Assembly (NCBI GenBank): GCA_900169235.1
Contig: FWCC01000044.1
Span: 124,001 to 188,000 of the forward strand
Source of the DNA: Zarea fungicola
Taxonomy: Eukaryota; Ascomycota; Sordariomycetes; Hypocreales; Cordycipitaceae
Length of the DNA stretch: 64,000 nt
Reading direction: 5' to 3'
Numbering within the stretch: the stretch's first letter is position 1; every line of letters starts with the position of its first letter. Shown here piece by piece: positions 11,486 to 24,200 of this stretch. The notes under the pieces are model-generated. The model worked only from the letters and a program-made list of their open reading frames with translations. It made no database searches and had not been told where the DNA came from. The position numbers and the translations under genes are program-made.

Positions 11486-14400
11486 ATGGCCGATTTCGAG
11501 AGGACTGTGCTGGAGTTTTACCAGCTTCCAACATCGTATCCATCCGAATGGCCAGCAGAAAAGGACGCCGAAGATGCAGCAACGGACGATACTGATGCCT
11601 GGGGCAACAACAAACGAACATCGCGCTACCAGGCCCTCGAGTCGGCAGTCAATGAGCAGCGCAGCCCATTGCACGGTGCTGATGGCAGGGGTGGGGTGAA
11701 TAATCTTGTTCAAAGAGACGAACCTGATCCGCTCGGCTTTTCTGACAGCGTTGTCCGGAGTTTGAAGAACGTCGGCTTGCCTGTACAAGATGATATTCGC
11801 CTTCGTATGCACCGACAAACTCTTCACGCAGCACACTTTTGTATTCATTACTAGGCTGACATATCCCTTTCTAGGTAACCGATTCCTCCTCTCCTCCACT
11901 ACATTTTCGCCAGCTTTGTTTCTATCGAAAATGCACTCCGATGCAGATACACGCAGCCTACTACAGGGGCTAGACGCCCTCTCTGATTCCATCGACCAAA
12001 AATCTGCGTCTCTTAAGGTTCTTGTCGAGTCAAACTTTGAGCGATTCGTCAAAGCCAAGGCCACCATCGACAACGTCTATAAAGAAATGAAGTATCGTGG
12101 AGACGCCCCGCAGACGGGCCATTCTCGGCAGGCAAGCCGAAGTAGTTTTCGGAACAGCGGCAGCGGCAAGCTTGCCTTTAACAATCCACTGGCTTTCCCG
12201 ATTCCCGGTAACAGAAAAAAAAATGCCATGATAAAGGAGAGCGAATATGGCGTCCTCGGCATCAAAGCACCGCTACTCGACGTTTCAGCTAAAGCAGAAG
12301 AGGTCTGGGGTCCGGCGTTGGGCGGTCGTGAGAAGGAGCAGCACCTCAAGGTTGTTTCCACTCATCTGTCACATTTCAGGAAGTATATTGATTTGAGCGG
12401 CACAGTCGCGGATAGCATCAAGCGCAAGGACTATGAGAGCCTGGTGGACAGCTATAATCGCGCCAGAAAATTCGCGGATCAGGCTCGCCTCCTTGGGAAA
12501 CAGCTCATCGGATTCACTCCCGAAGATGCTCAATTATATCAGATTCTCCTCGCATCTCGCATGTGGCACGATGTCCATCGACAGGTGGAAGCCTTCAAAA
12601 CTGATATATGGAAAAGGCTATCGTCGTCGTCCTCTCACTCTAAACCCAGTGTCGCAGCCGGACGTGTTCAGGATCAGCACATAGAACTAATCAGCCTGCT
12701 TCTGGAACTTGGAGTGAAGGAAAGTCCCATTTGGGTCTGGTTAATAAGCCGCTATGATCACTTGAAGAGCAAAATCCATTTGACTGGTGAGCGCCAAAAG
12801 ACAGAAATTGAGGTTTTGCGTCGACGACTAGCTGCCACCGAAAAACCTACTCCCAAGCAGGCTGGTATCTACTTAAATGGTCTCGGCAGGCAATCTATGG
12901 ATCGAAAACCCGTGGTCAATGACTCGGCTGAAGTTATAGAACTATGGGAGAAGATGTATACATTCCTAAGCAACCTCATCTCACCCAGTGGCATTATGGG
13001 TGAGATCGTCGAGTTTTGGTCACTTGCCCAGGGCTTTATTGACGGCCAAACCCAACGGACTCTACCGATTGGGTATGACGGAGAGTCTCAGGTCCATCAT
13101 GAATTATCCCCTGAACGAGTCAATCAATTGTCACAAGGCGCGCGGGAGCTTGTCGAGCAAATCAGAAAACACATGTACGCCTTCTTCGCTGAGCTTCCCC
13201 CTGAGGACATATCGTCTCTTCTGTCGCCTTTAACGCCATACCCCATGTCACCGTTGGATGCGGGAGCTTTACCCGGCTCACTCACACCTACTTCTCTGCG
13301 CGACCCGCGGTTCAACTTTGATCCCAGCAACCCGCCACCTTCATCTCCTACCAGAGGTGAACCGTGGGAAAAGCTCGCATTTTGGCCGCCATGGTCGAAC
13401 TCTCTCAGTGGTGTTCACTACCTCTCCAAAATGCTTGCCCTTGTCGGAGCAGGCGCGTCCGAGATGGCCACCATTGCCCCTGTAGCTGCTGCCAAAGGGC
13501 CGAATCAAGAATTGGATCGATTAAAACTTCTTATTGGAGCATCCCGTGAGCGATGCGTCACAGCTCTATGTGCGGCGTGGAACCGTGACGCCGAAAACAT
13601 CAAGCATGTAGAAGACTGGCACCGCTCAAGTGAAGTGGGCGATGTGACAAGAATGCCGGCAAGCTTTGCCGCGTTTGAAGGCACTCTCCTCACAGGTATG
13701 CAGAGGATTCTATACATAGCAGACGCAACGACAGAGCAAGGTGCGCCTAGCATCGTCCTGCCTCCGCCGGCGAAGCTGCTGCAAATGGTTCGCAGCCAGT
13801 ACGTCACAACTTTATACAAGGCTCTGAGCGGCATGGTTGAGAATGCGGAGCGTTCTCTGAAGAAACTAGAGGATGAAGAATGGTCCCAGGCCGTGACAAC
13901 GTACGCTAGCCTATCCTCAGCCGGCAAGAGCACACTAGATGCGGGCGATCGGGTTAGTTTTACGCTGTGTTTGCTTTGCATGCATGCTAACTTAAGTAAC
14001 AGAATGTTCGAATGCTGTTGACACTGAGCAATTTGCAGGCGTTACGGTCACAAGTCGTCCCCAGCTTAAACTCGCAGTTCGAAAATGCCTTCTCTGTAAA
14101 ACTGACTGACGAATCCAAGACAATCAAAGATGTTCTAGGTCAGATCGATGCTCGTCTTTTCCAGTCGTACACTAAACAGTCCATTGAGAAGCTGCGCGAT
14201 ATTATCCAGGCAGGCCTTTCGGGGCCAGACTGGGTACCTGAAGCTACCCAGCGGCCCACGTCAGCAAAGCCCTACATTTATGAGGCACTACTGACGCTGG
14301 TGCTTGTCCATTCGCAAGTGTCCACCACAGCACCGTCTCTGACGCCGCAGGTTCTAAGCTTTCTGTTGGAGCAGACATCCTTACAGCTCCTCGAAACATT

Positions 14401-14740
14401 CCGCACGAGGCCCAAGTACACTCTAGAGGCCCTTATGCAAGCAACGCTGGACGTTGAGTTTGTTGCACAGACGTTGAGTCATTACACAACAGATCGTGCC
14501 TCAGAGTTGCAGAGCCAGATCTACCAAGAGCTTGACGGGCGTACGGACAATGACGCGCGCGCTCGCCTGCAGAGCGAGCTGCCTGAGATGCGCAACGTCC
14601 TCAAGAGGCTACGCGAGAATAGCAAGAATGAGTTTGCCTGTTTCAAGAAGCCCAAACGGGCAGCGGGTGCGAACTCTGGTGGCTCCTCGACCGGGAAGCC
14701 GGATGGGCACAGCAGCACTGGCAGCTTGGCAGCGAACTAG
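11486..14740 (+). CDS. SEC5: Exocyst complex subunit Sec5
   Basis: Three exons (11486-11804, 11875-13952, 14003-14740) give 1,044 residues. The N-terminus has an acidic, Sec5-like segment ending PDPLGFSDSVVRSLK. A conserved helical core follows at about residues 149-180 (VLVESNFERFVKAKATIDNV), where exocyst subunits form the coiled-coil bundle, then long helical repeats to the C-terminus. Sec5 is one of eight subunits of the exocyst, which tethers secretory vesicles to the plasma membrane at hyphal tips and septa. Length matches filamentous fungal Sec5. Intron 1 has a typical branch site (about 11850, ACTAGGCTGAC) and a CTAG acceptor. Assignment to Sec5 rests on recognition of these segments, not on a profile search. 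Confidence 0.85.
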
Positions 14741-15262
14741 AAACTCTACCCTCGACGTTGAACAGTATCAGTCTTCTGGTCTTCTTCCTGCCCCCAATTA
14801 TCTTATTTATTGAATTGCGTATTGGAATTATAGGGTGCAAGGGAACGATGAAAACGTATTTTTATCAAATATATTATGATAACAAATGAACACCAATAGA
14901 GATGTGTACATGTTCATGAACCATCCAGCAATATTTGTGATCGTCATTTGCTGTAATGGATTTATCGGTTTCCAGCAGTTGTCGAGGAGCCATGCATGTC
15001 TGTAGAAGTCACTTGCGATAGAAATTGTAATATCTTGAAAGACCTTCAAATAGAATTTAGAAGGGACAAAATGCATTTCATTGATCATAACCGTGGTTGC
15101 CCAAGCCTGTTTTTTCGCTTCCTTTTAAACGCCAAACTTTTCGCAACTTTTCCTTTCCATACATCATGTACGTCTGCCAGGGCAATGAGAATGCGGCAGA
15201 TAAAAAACAAACTACGGATCTTATGTGGCTAGTATCATCTAAGGGACAAGGTCCATCAAGTT
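14741..15262. other. Convergent intergenic region
   Basis: AT-rich 3' flanks of SEC5 (+) and the zinc-finger regulator (-). No gene seen. Confidence 0.5.
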
Positions 15263-17546
15263 TCAGCCCGGCGAATTAGGAAGAAGGAGGTGAGAGCAGA
15301 ACATAAGCTCCAGAGAGCGCGAGTCTGCAGGGGAGAATTGAGAGCCCTTCTGGCGAGACTCAATGGAATCGTCTGTAGGATAGGTTTTTGTCAGCAAGAT
15401 ACAAGTAGCGTTGGGCTGTGCGGTTTTTGAAGAGACATTGGCTTTTGCGGTTATAGTGCTTACATTCCAAATCAAGCCTTTGAAAGTATTCGACGATGAC
15501 GGGGTCGTGGCCCATCGCCGCGAGCTTTCCATCCTCGTCGCGCATGGTATGCGGCAGTGCTTTTCGTATAGCGAGCAGCATCTTGAGCAGGCCGGCAATG
15601 TTACCCCCTTGCTGCGCAAAGACGCTTGGATCACGCTCGAGCGGCCAGCCAGGCCGGAGATGATCTTGCTCCCACGCCTTGAAGGCCCATGTCGACTTCT
15701 CCACACAATTTAGGAAGATGAGAGCCGTCAGAAACATTTTGAAGCCCACTTTTGTCTTGCTATCTGTAAGTAGGCGGTCCATGTGGTTGAGCAAGCTCTT
15801 CGAGGTGCCGTTTGCTTTACGCTCCGCTGCAGCATTGAGCTGCATACAAATCATGGTGTAGATGTCAGCTTCATTTTCGTTCTGCGCTTCATTGATCCAG
15901 CGCGCCTCGATGTTCTCCTCGGCTGGTCGCTCCAAAATCGTCCATTGTCTTTCACGATCAATGCTCTCAACGAGACCCCATAGTTCGAGGGCCTTGCCCA
16001 GGAGGTCGTCCTCCTCCAATAGTTGTTGCTGCTGAGCCGTCTCCAGCGTGATTCGCGTGAACTTAGAGGGCTCCCTCTCGATAAAGAGCGGCAGTACATC
16101 CCTCATGTAAGTCTCAATCTTACTTGGAATATCTTCCGTATCTTGATCAATCATGATTGCCTGTCGAAAAGGGTCTGTGCTGTTTCTGGCCTCGGCTTGG
16201 CTCTCGTTTGGCTCCAGTAGCGCCTCCATTGTGCCGAGCACGATGCGCTTCTCGACCTCGGGGAAGTGAGAAACCTCAATAACACTGCCATTATTTGTGA
16301 GTTGCAGTTGCTCTTTCAGAAGATTGATACGATTTTGGGATAACACGACCTGCACTCCGGCTGAGTACAGGTCGAGCTGTTCATGCAGTCGGGTGCGAAC
16401 ACAGCCAGTCCGCCAAACACGGGGAGCCAGTACCTTTCTGCAGGTGTCGCAAGGATCACCCCTTCCGCAGTTTTTCCGAAGGATTCGGCATCTGATGCAT
16501 GCGCCAATTTTTCGAACCTCCTGGACTTCTTTCCGCCGCGCTGGGGTGAATCTGGACCGGGAGTGGCGCGGCCTGCCTATTATGGAGGCATCGCTAGTGT
16601 CCATGCGGACGCCGCCTCGATTCAGAGGTGGAGGGGGTGTATGATGATGTTCGGTCAATAGTGGCACGGCTGCGGTGGTTGTCAGGTAGGTCATTTCACC
16701 CCATGGCTGGACAGCGTCCGCATCGGTCGGGGGTGGTTGCGGAACATCGATTATATTATTCGCGTCGGTGGTAGACGGAGAGTCCGATGAACTTTCGCTA
16801 TTCACTAATTGAGGGTCTAGAAAGGACGGATTCAGACGCGCGGCAGCTGCAACAGCAACGGAGATGTTGGTTGCGTCGGGAGATGCCTCGGACGCAGGCA
16901 GTAGTGCCTGCAAACGCTCCTCTGCAGACATTTCAGCGCCTTCGGCGCCGTTTGGTGAGACATGCGGAACATCCAAATTGAAGTCAATCCTAGCAACGTT
17001 GGCCTGTTCAGCTTCAGCGTCTAGGGCGGCTCGTTTGCTTGTGGCAGAGGTATTGCTGCGCTCTTCGTAGCCAGCTGGCGGGTTGTCGAGAGTGAACTGT
17101 TCTTGAAGCTCAAATCTCCCATTTACATGCATGGCATCGGCAGCCATAGGAATGTCCTGGGACTTTGCTTGTACAACGCGGCTGTTCTCATTAAGATCGA
17201 CCTGGCGAGAAGCTTCGGCCAGTGTTTCTAGGGCGCTCCATTCCTGAGGCAGGACGCTCGAAGCGACAGCACGAGCACTCCTAGGGCCAATTCCATTATT
17301 CTGTCGTTCGGCGGCGGCAGCACGGGCACTAGTAATACCATGCAGCTCGAGACACGCGCGCATGCGATCCGAGTCGGAAATAGCAGGACATTTTTTCGTA
17401 ATGTGGGTAGTGAGGCTATCGATTCGACCCTTGGGGAAGTTTTCGCCACAGCGCTTGCAGGTATGCTGATACCGATTACTGTTGTCGTTGAGTTTTGCCC
17501 CACGGACAAAGTACTCTAATATAAGAGGGTTGGGCTTACGTCCCAT
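15263..17546 (-). CDS. Transcription factor with N-terminal BED-like finger and central Zn2Cys6
   Basis: Two exons, 17546-15464 and 15372-15263, encode 730 residues. The start at 17546 is preferred over an in-frame ATG at 17600 because MGRKPN followed by a leucine-rich helix is the usual beginning of this fungal family. Residues 30-53 hold a C-X2-C-X14-H-X4-C finger (HTCKRCGENFPKGR then H and C), resembling BED-type fingers. Residues 350-382 hold a Zn2Cys6 cluster, C-X2-C-X6-C-X5-C-X2-C-X12-C (CIRCRILRKNC). The last spacing is longer than the usual 6-8 residues. The two fingers are separated by a long disordered Ala/Pro/Asp-rich linker. The C-terminal half is helical without a recognised domain. 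Its targets are unknown. Confidence 0.82.
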
Positions 17547-18576
17547 TGCGACCGCGGACGCAAGGAAATCGAAGCCGGCGGTTGTTGGTAGCTTCGCCAA
17601 AGGTCTGGCTCGACCTGGCGACGGCGGGCAGGACTACTTCCCAGTGCCGTTGGCCCTGGGGAAGAAAAGGCAGTCTGAAGAGGAAGCGAAAGAACTGGGC
17701 GCTTGGCGCAATGCAGCACCGCAATACAAAAAGTGTTGTTCACGAAGCGGCAGATTCGCCGAGATGGTGATTCTGCCTGTGTTGACCGACAAAATTCTCA
17801 CACCGACTTGGGTTCTTTGGAGATTTTAATGCGTCGGCGGGGCGACTTTGATCCGCCAGATCTAGCGGGGCGTGTGGCGGGCGCTATATATATAAGTGCT
17901 GTCAGCGAACCATGGGCCACACGCCTCCAGCGACGACATGAGGTAGGCAGCTAGTCGCCTTAGAACCTAAGGTAGCTAGTACTACCTGTAGTATTAACAA
18001 GAAGTATTTAACAGGCGAATAATAGCAGTTTTCTGTGTTTCATTTTCTTTTCCCGCCCCCTTCCCCCTCTTACAAGGGATGTAATATTCTGCCGGCAAAA
18101 CCTTTTGGAGAACCGCATATTGGTTAACGAGGAATAGCCACAACTCTACGCATTCGTCAGTCTATGAAATAAAAAGAGTGAGCTGTGTCAATGCCCGGAG
18201 ACATATCAATCTGTCTCAACTGTCCACTAGTCACCTGTGTAGGCTTTTTGCCGTGGGTCATATTTGGGTAAAGCATCATACAATTTAAATCTACGGAAAT
18301 GCCTCCTCACAGTGTAGTGTGGTGTCCTAAATTAGATTCGAGTTTCATACGGATTGAAAGATGAATTTTGTTACTGTGCTCATCCATCAGGGAGAATCAC
18401 CGGGACTCAAATATGTGCATATGTAGCCAGCTCATTCTTTACGTACCATCTGGCTGTCATCATCGCATTTTAAAGAAGAAAAACGATTGCTGCATGCCAG
18501 GAGGTAGCGCCACAAAAAGAGCTGTGAAATATTCATTGCACACAAAACAGCTCTAGACATTGCTTTTTGTACATTT
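17547..18576. other. Intergenic, about 1 kb
   Basis: Upstream of the zinc-finger regulator and downstream of the TMEM184-like gene. It includes a short TATATATAT tract at about 17887 and AT-rich sequence beyond 17980. No gene seen. Confidence 0.5.
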
Positions 18577-20399
18577 TTAGTTGCCACTTCCCCATACATT
18601 GCGGAACGCGTCATCTTGGTTCATGTTGTACGTCGGTCTACCACTCTGGTCGTCACCGCTCTCTTGGGCCTCGATTTTGGCTGGCTGTTGCTTTGGTATT
18701 GGTGGGCTCCTTGCTGCATCATGAATATGAGGAGTGCTTGATCCCACTACACCATGTTCACCATCTGCTAGGAGGGACGTCGCTTCAGGCTCTGGGTGCT
18801 TGACAACAACCTTTTTAGATTTCTTTTTCTTCTTCACAGCTATAAGAGGCGGTTCGTGGGCACTGTGCTTCCCCTTTGTTGAAGTAGGGTTTGATTCCGA
18901 GCCAGGACTGCGTCTGTTGGGGGTACCTAGTCGAGGGGCTGGTGAGTATGCCCCATAGCTGCTGAATGATGAACCGAATCGATTCCTGAACGGTTCGCTG
19001 GCGGTGATTACGGGATACTAGAACGGATCAGCCTTTGTTGTCTCACAGTTGGTTTAGGGGTGCCTCATACATTCCAATCGCCATATTCCAGCTGACGAGC
19101 CTGCTCGTACATGCGTTCCTCATCTGGGTCAATTTCTGGTTCATCGAAAGTGCCCATGGTGCTATTCCGAGCGGAGTCTGTGTTCCCGGAGGCTCCTTCA
19201 CCGTTTCCAAGCAGTGGCGATGTAGACGAGTCACCAGGTTTGGGGAGCCAGTACTTGCCCTTGCCGCCACGTTCATATCGCATCCCTTCACTCAGTCTTG
19301 CGAATCGTGACTTGGAGTCTGCATGCGCAATAACTTTATCGCCAGAGTCAAAGCTACGATAGCCGTATTTATCGCCCTTGAACGTCTCTTTTGAGTCTTC
19401 GATCAGGTCTTTGGTGCCAAACGCATCGCGAAGAGCGCGTTTAAGAGGCATTCGGGCGGAAAGAATACTATTGTCGGCAAAATCCTGCCATGAAAAAGCA
19501 TACCAGTGCACTACCGCAAAGATGGGCATCTCTATGCATATCAAAAAGTCTTGAATAGCTGCGGCAAGGTTGTCGCGGGTATAGCCCTGGACATCATCCG
19601 GTATAGCCCCAAGCCAGACGAGTATAGACAGAAAGAATCCTTGCCAGTAGGATGCAAAGATGATGAGTTTGATAGAGAGGAACTTGGGTACTGGGCGGAA
19701 TGGCTTTAGGTCTTGGTGCATGCAGACCCAGAACAGTCCTAGCGAATACAAGCTAACAGTGACACTGATATTGTAAATGATGCCACTCCAAAAATAACCA
19801 GAACTGGCACCGATATAGCCTTCTTGGTAGGTTCCAGTGGCTTTCATAATAATGGCGGCAACAGCAAGAATGGGCTTGAGCCAAGCGTACTGCAGAATAC
19901 CACGCTTGAGGGACAAGAAGGTGTATGGGTCGGAGATGTCAACCTTTCGCAGCATGTGATTCATAGGCCAAAGATGCTGTACCGGTGCGCGACCATGTGT
20001 CATGACGATAAGCGATCTCTCGCCGCCCAAGTAGTTTATAAGAAGTTGAAAAAAAGTGTAGATTGTGAATGCTTCGTAGATGTCGCGGATGGGGTCGACG
20101 AATTGAGCGGCCTTGAGGGATACCATGCTGGTCCAAGAAGCTATTGAGTAAATTGGTACCATGAGGAGGACACGGACAACATAGCGCTGTAGCAAAGGCT
20201 TGCGATAGTTCTTCGCCTGAAGCCATATCGATCTAGATCGTGCAAGTTAGTGTTTGGAGACTGAGGCAAGGGCGCGAGTCCCGTACAAGATGGACACTAC
20301 TGTGGCAATTACAGAGGCGCCCCCAGCTATGACCGTCGTGTATCCTTTGAACTTCTTTCCAGTTCCTCCATCAGAGGCTGCGTAGTCGTAGGCATCCAT
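18577..20399 (-). CDS. TMEM184/Ost-alpha family seven-helix membrane protein
   Basis: Three exons, 20399-20287, 20232-19071 and 19017-18577, give 571 residues. The first exon holds the first membrane helix (TVIAGGASVIATVVSIL). The family hallmark RYVVRVLLMVPIYSIASW follows the second helix start, then DIYEAFTIYTFFQLLINYLGG and further helices up to about residue 300, in all about seven. The third exon adds a disordered tail with a lysine cluster (VKKKKKSKKVVVK). The junction EYGDWN to YPVITASEP is well supported because the intron keeps frame; reading into the intron gives an immediate stop (GTATGA donor). The family (DUF300, Solute_trans_a) includes the animal organic-solute transporter alpha, but the fungal substrate is not known. 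Confidence 0.85.
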
Positions 20400-21230
20400 G
20401 ACAGAATGGGTTGGTAGAAACCTGGGTTTGTGCGATGGCTGGACGTGGAGGACCGCAATAGAGTCAGAGCATGGTTTGTCGAGGCTGAATGCCACAAATA
20501 GGCTCGTCGAGGAATACAAAGGCACAAAGAGGGCGGCCTTTGAGAGATCCTGGGCGAGCCTTGCAGAGAGTGATGACGAAGCGCGAGTTCCAAAACTGGT
20601 CGGGAGAGGCGTTGAGCTGTGAGATGCGTGACGAGTCCAGCCAGGGATCTGCGAAATGTTGGATTTAGTGCAGCTGTACTATGGACAATCTAATTTTTAG
20701 GGCATTGCGTACGTGCTGTTGCGTACACCAAGCCTGGGCTGCAGGGCACTATGGGCCTCGTACCCGCACGGCTTGCACTGAATTTGCGCCGCCCCTCGCC
20801 CTATGAGGCCTCTGCTGCACAGAGATGCAGCCCACCTTTAGCGCACCAAGCAGTGGGTAGGTATCCTTAGTCTATTGTCATTGTGTCACAAGAAGATAGG
20901 CTTAGAGCTGCGGAAACGGATCCGACAATTGAGCTCATTATTATAGGGGCTGCTCCACTGTGCTGCAGTAGCTCCATCACTGGACACTACCGCGGCTTGC
21001 TTGGACGCTACGCAGGGGACGATGCTGCCAGGAATTGTCTTTCAAACTACCCTCTCGACATCTTTGCCGTGCGACGCACACCTGTATCGCAGGTGCCGCT
21101 CACGTAAACCTCCAGAAGCGCAGGCTCAATAATGTTACGGATAGTTAAGATCCAATAGTCGGCAAGTCTTTGCTTTGTGCGGCAGGATTAGTCGGAGCTT
21201 GATCGCGAAGCTATCGCGAGCTTCACCACC
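20400..21230. promoter_or_regulatory. Divergent promoter region of the TMEM184-like gene and CSF1
   Basis: 831 bp between divergent start codons. An open frame continues upstream of the chosen TMEM184 start for 42 codons but looks like leader sequence. No specific site could be named. Confidence 0.4.
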
Positions 21231-24200
21231 ATGTCCATGTCCACCTGGGAGCAAGAACTCGCCCCAAGAGGGCAGACCTACCCAGAATTCAATTAGTGAG
21301 CCATTCCCTGTTTTTTTATGAACCAAAACACTATGTTAACATTCTAAAGCGAGTTTCTCATATTCCTGATCATCGCGGGCTTGCTCTCCATCTTCTTTCT
21401 GCTCTACTTCAATCGGCTCTTCGGCTCGATTGTGTCGTACGCGATTCGAACGTGGACATGGCACCGATATAAAGTTTACATCGATATTCAGGCTCTCCAA
21501 ATATCGCTACTGGCTGGTAGAGTCTTCTTCTCCGGACTTCGATACCACGGCGTCAACGAAACCTTCTTGATACAACATGGCTATGTCACATGGCAATACT
21601 GGTTGCGGAGGGTTCGAGAGGCCGATGTGCTAGATGACAAGTCTTCTGGAAAAGATAATAATTCGAAGCTCCCCTGCCGAATAAACGTTAATCTAGTCGG
21701 CCTCGAGTGGTTCGTGTATAACCGCACCCCAGCCTACGAAGGAGTTCTTGCTGGTCTAAAACAAGCCGATACAACCCGCTCTTCTTCGAACGACGCCTAT
21801 AATGAGAAAACAAACGCAACAGAAATGCCACGGAAAAGAAATGCAAGAGGCTTGGGTCAGCTCGAGGAAATATTCCCGCCGTCTAGAAATGGACCACCGG
21901 CTCACGCGCGCCAGGAGAGTAGTAATGCCAACTCTTTCAATGCTGACAGCGCGGAGGAACTTGCATCAGTTGTACAGGAGCTACCATTTATGATACAGTG
22001 GCTACCTGTTCACATAGAGTGTAGAACCGCTGCCGCAGTAATCGGCAACGAAAACACAAAGGCTATCCTGGTGGTTAAGGCAAATGGTCTCACATGCGCA
22101 GTGGATGCCAGCGCGGCCAAGAAACCAGATCCATACCGGCAGCTATTTGATGTTGAATTTAACCATCTCATCATCGAAATGAAAGAAAATGATAATTTCA
22201 AGGAGGACCAGCCTACCCGAGCAACCAAGGAGCGTGAAATTGGCATTCACTTCGACTCGCAGCCTAAACGAGCTTGGCTCAGGCATAGACGACGCAAACT
22301 CGTTTCATCCCTACGCAACATTGTACCTTACTGGAGAAGGTCCGTCGAGTCTTTCTCGGGCGATTCTCGTGCAGACTTGGGTACTGCTGCGTCGCATGTT
22401 CCAGCGTCGCATCGCTGGCAAGGCTTATCAAGATATTTGGACGATCGTGACCAAGACGACAAGGCTCGATGGGGCTCAGTTGAATATGCAGCCGTAACAA
22501 CAATCTTGGATGCCCCATCGGCTCACTTGCAAGTATACTGGGACGTGGTAGGCAAAGTAGGGCAAACAGATGCTCGCCCCAGCGCGGCGGACTCCCTCTT
22601 ACACGTCAACGGCGGTGAGGCGCCTGCATGGGGCATGCATTTCATAATAAGGGGTGGTACAATGAACTACGGACCATGGGCCGATCGACAGCGAGCAGAC
22701 TTGCAGCGTGTCTTCATGCCAGGCCTGTCCAAGGATGCAAATCCTGCGAAGCAGTTGACCCTAGGAGACTGGCGGGTAGCAACAGAGTTTCAGCTGCTAA
22801 TTGAGTTGGAAGACACCGTCACTCTTAGAATACCAATTAGGGAAGAGTCAAAAAATTGGCGGTGGCGTGGTAAAGAGCCACCAATCAATCAACAAGGTCC
22901 AATGAAACGAAAGCAGAGGAACAAGGCCAAAAAGAAAAGCAAGACAGATGTCAAACAGACTCGCCCAGTCGGCTGGCTTGAGTTCAAGGTACCGGTAAAC
23001 TCCTCCATGGAATACTCTACGGACATGTTAGCCCGTTCTACGGGATACAAAAATATGCTACGGATTGATCTGCCGACTTCTGAACTTTGGAGCAGCGTCA
23101 ACCATGATATTCTTTGGCGCTCTGGCCCCCAGAAGATCGCATGCGACTTGTCAAACCCGCTCGGGTGGAATACACTTCGCAATTGGCACTTTAACATTAC
23201 CTCTGAAGACATGAGATTATACCTCCTTCGCGAACACATCTTTCTGCTGATAGACCTAGTGAACGACTGGGCTAGTGGCCCGCCGTCCGAATACCTGGTA
23301 TTTACGCCGTACAACTATCATCTGAGTCTCAGGCTCCGAAACTTGCAGGCATTTCTAAATGTCAATGACGGAAATGTCATCGACAATGCTACATCGCCTG
23401 ACGAGAACAACTTTCTCATCTTGTCAGCCCCAACTCTACATACGGGAGCAACCATTCCGCTCGACAAGTATCTGCCAGAAAAAAATTCCATTCCGTTTGA
23501 CATTAGAGCTGAGACGCTTCGCTTCTCCGTGCGAACGCCCCAGTGGAATACTGAATCGGCATTCTTGGACTCCAGCCACCTTGGCAATGCTGAAGGCTTG
23601 GTTGTCTCGGGAAGCTATCAGTACAATGCATCAACGTCGACGGCAAATACGGACACGCTTATTTTAAACGTGCATGCGCAATCTCCACACGTTTTCTTGT
23701 ATGGTTATCTTGTCCGCTATCTCATGCTGCTCAAGGACAACTACTTTGGCGAACACGTGCACTTCCGCACTGTAGAAGAATTTCGAGAGCAAATGCAGAC
23801 TCAAGTTCGCGGAGAAGCCGAAGCCCAGATGCAGGCACCCCTTAAGAAATCAAATGACTTGGATGTGATGCTCTCTGTTAAAGTCGATGATGCTCAGATC
23901 TCACTACCAACAAATCTCTACTCCGCCAACCGCTACATTCGGGGAGAACTTGCCAGTATCGCCGTTGACTTGCGATTTACCAATTACTACATGGACATGG
24001 AGCTTGATCTGAGTCCGCTGAGTTTGTCTCTTGGTACAGGTAGTCATGCTGACTCTCCAAGTCTGTCCACCTCCAACACTCAGCTCTTTATCGACGGAAT
24101 ACGTGTTTTCGGCCACAGAGCGTTTGGTCTACCGCCGTCTGAACCAACCTACCTCTGCAACTGGGATGTTTCAGTTGGTGCCATCCAAGGTGGCTGCAGC

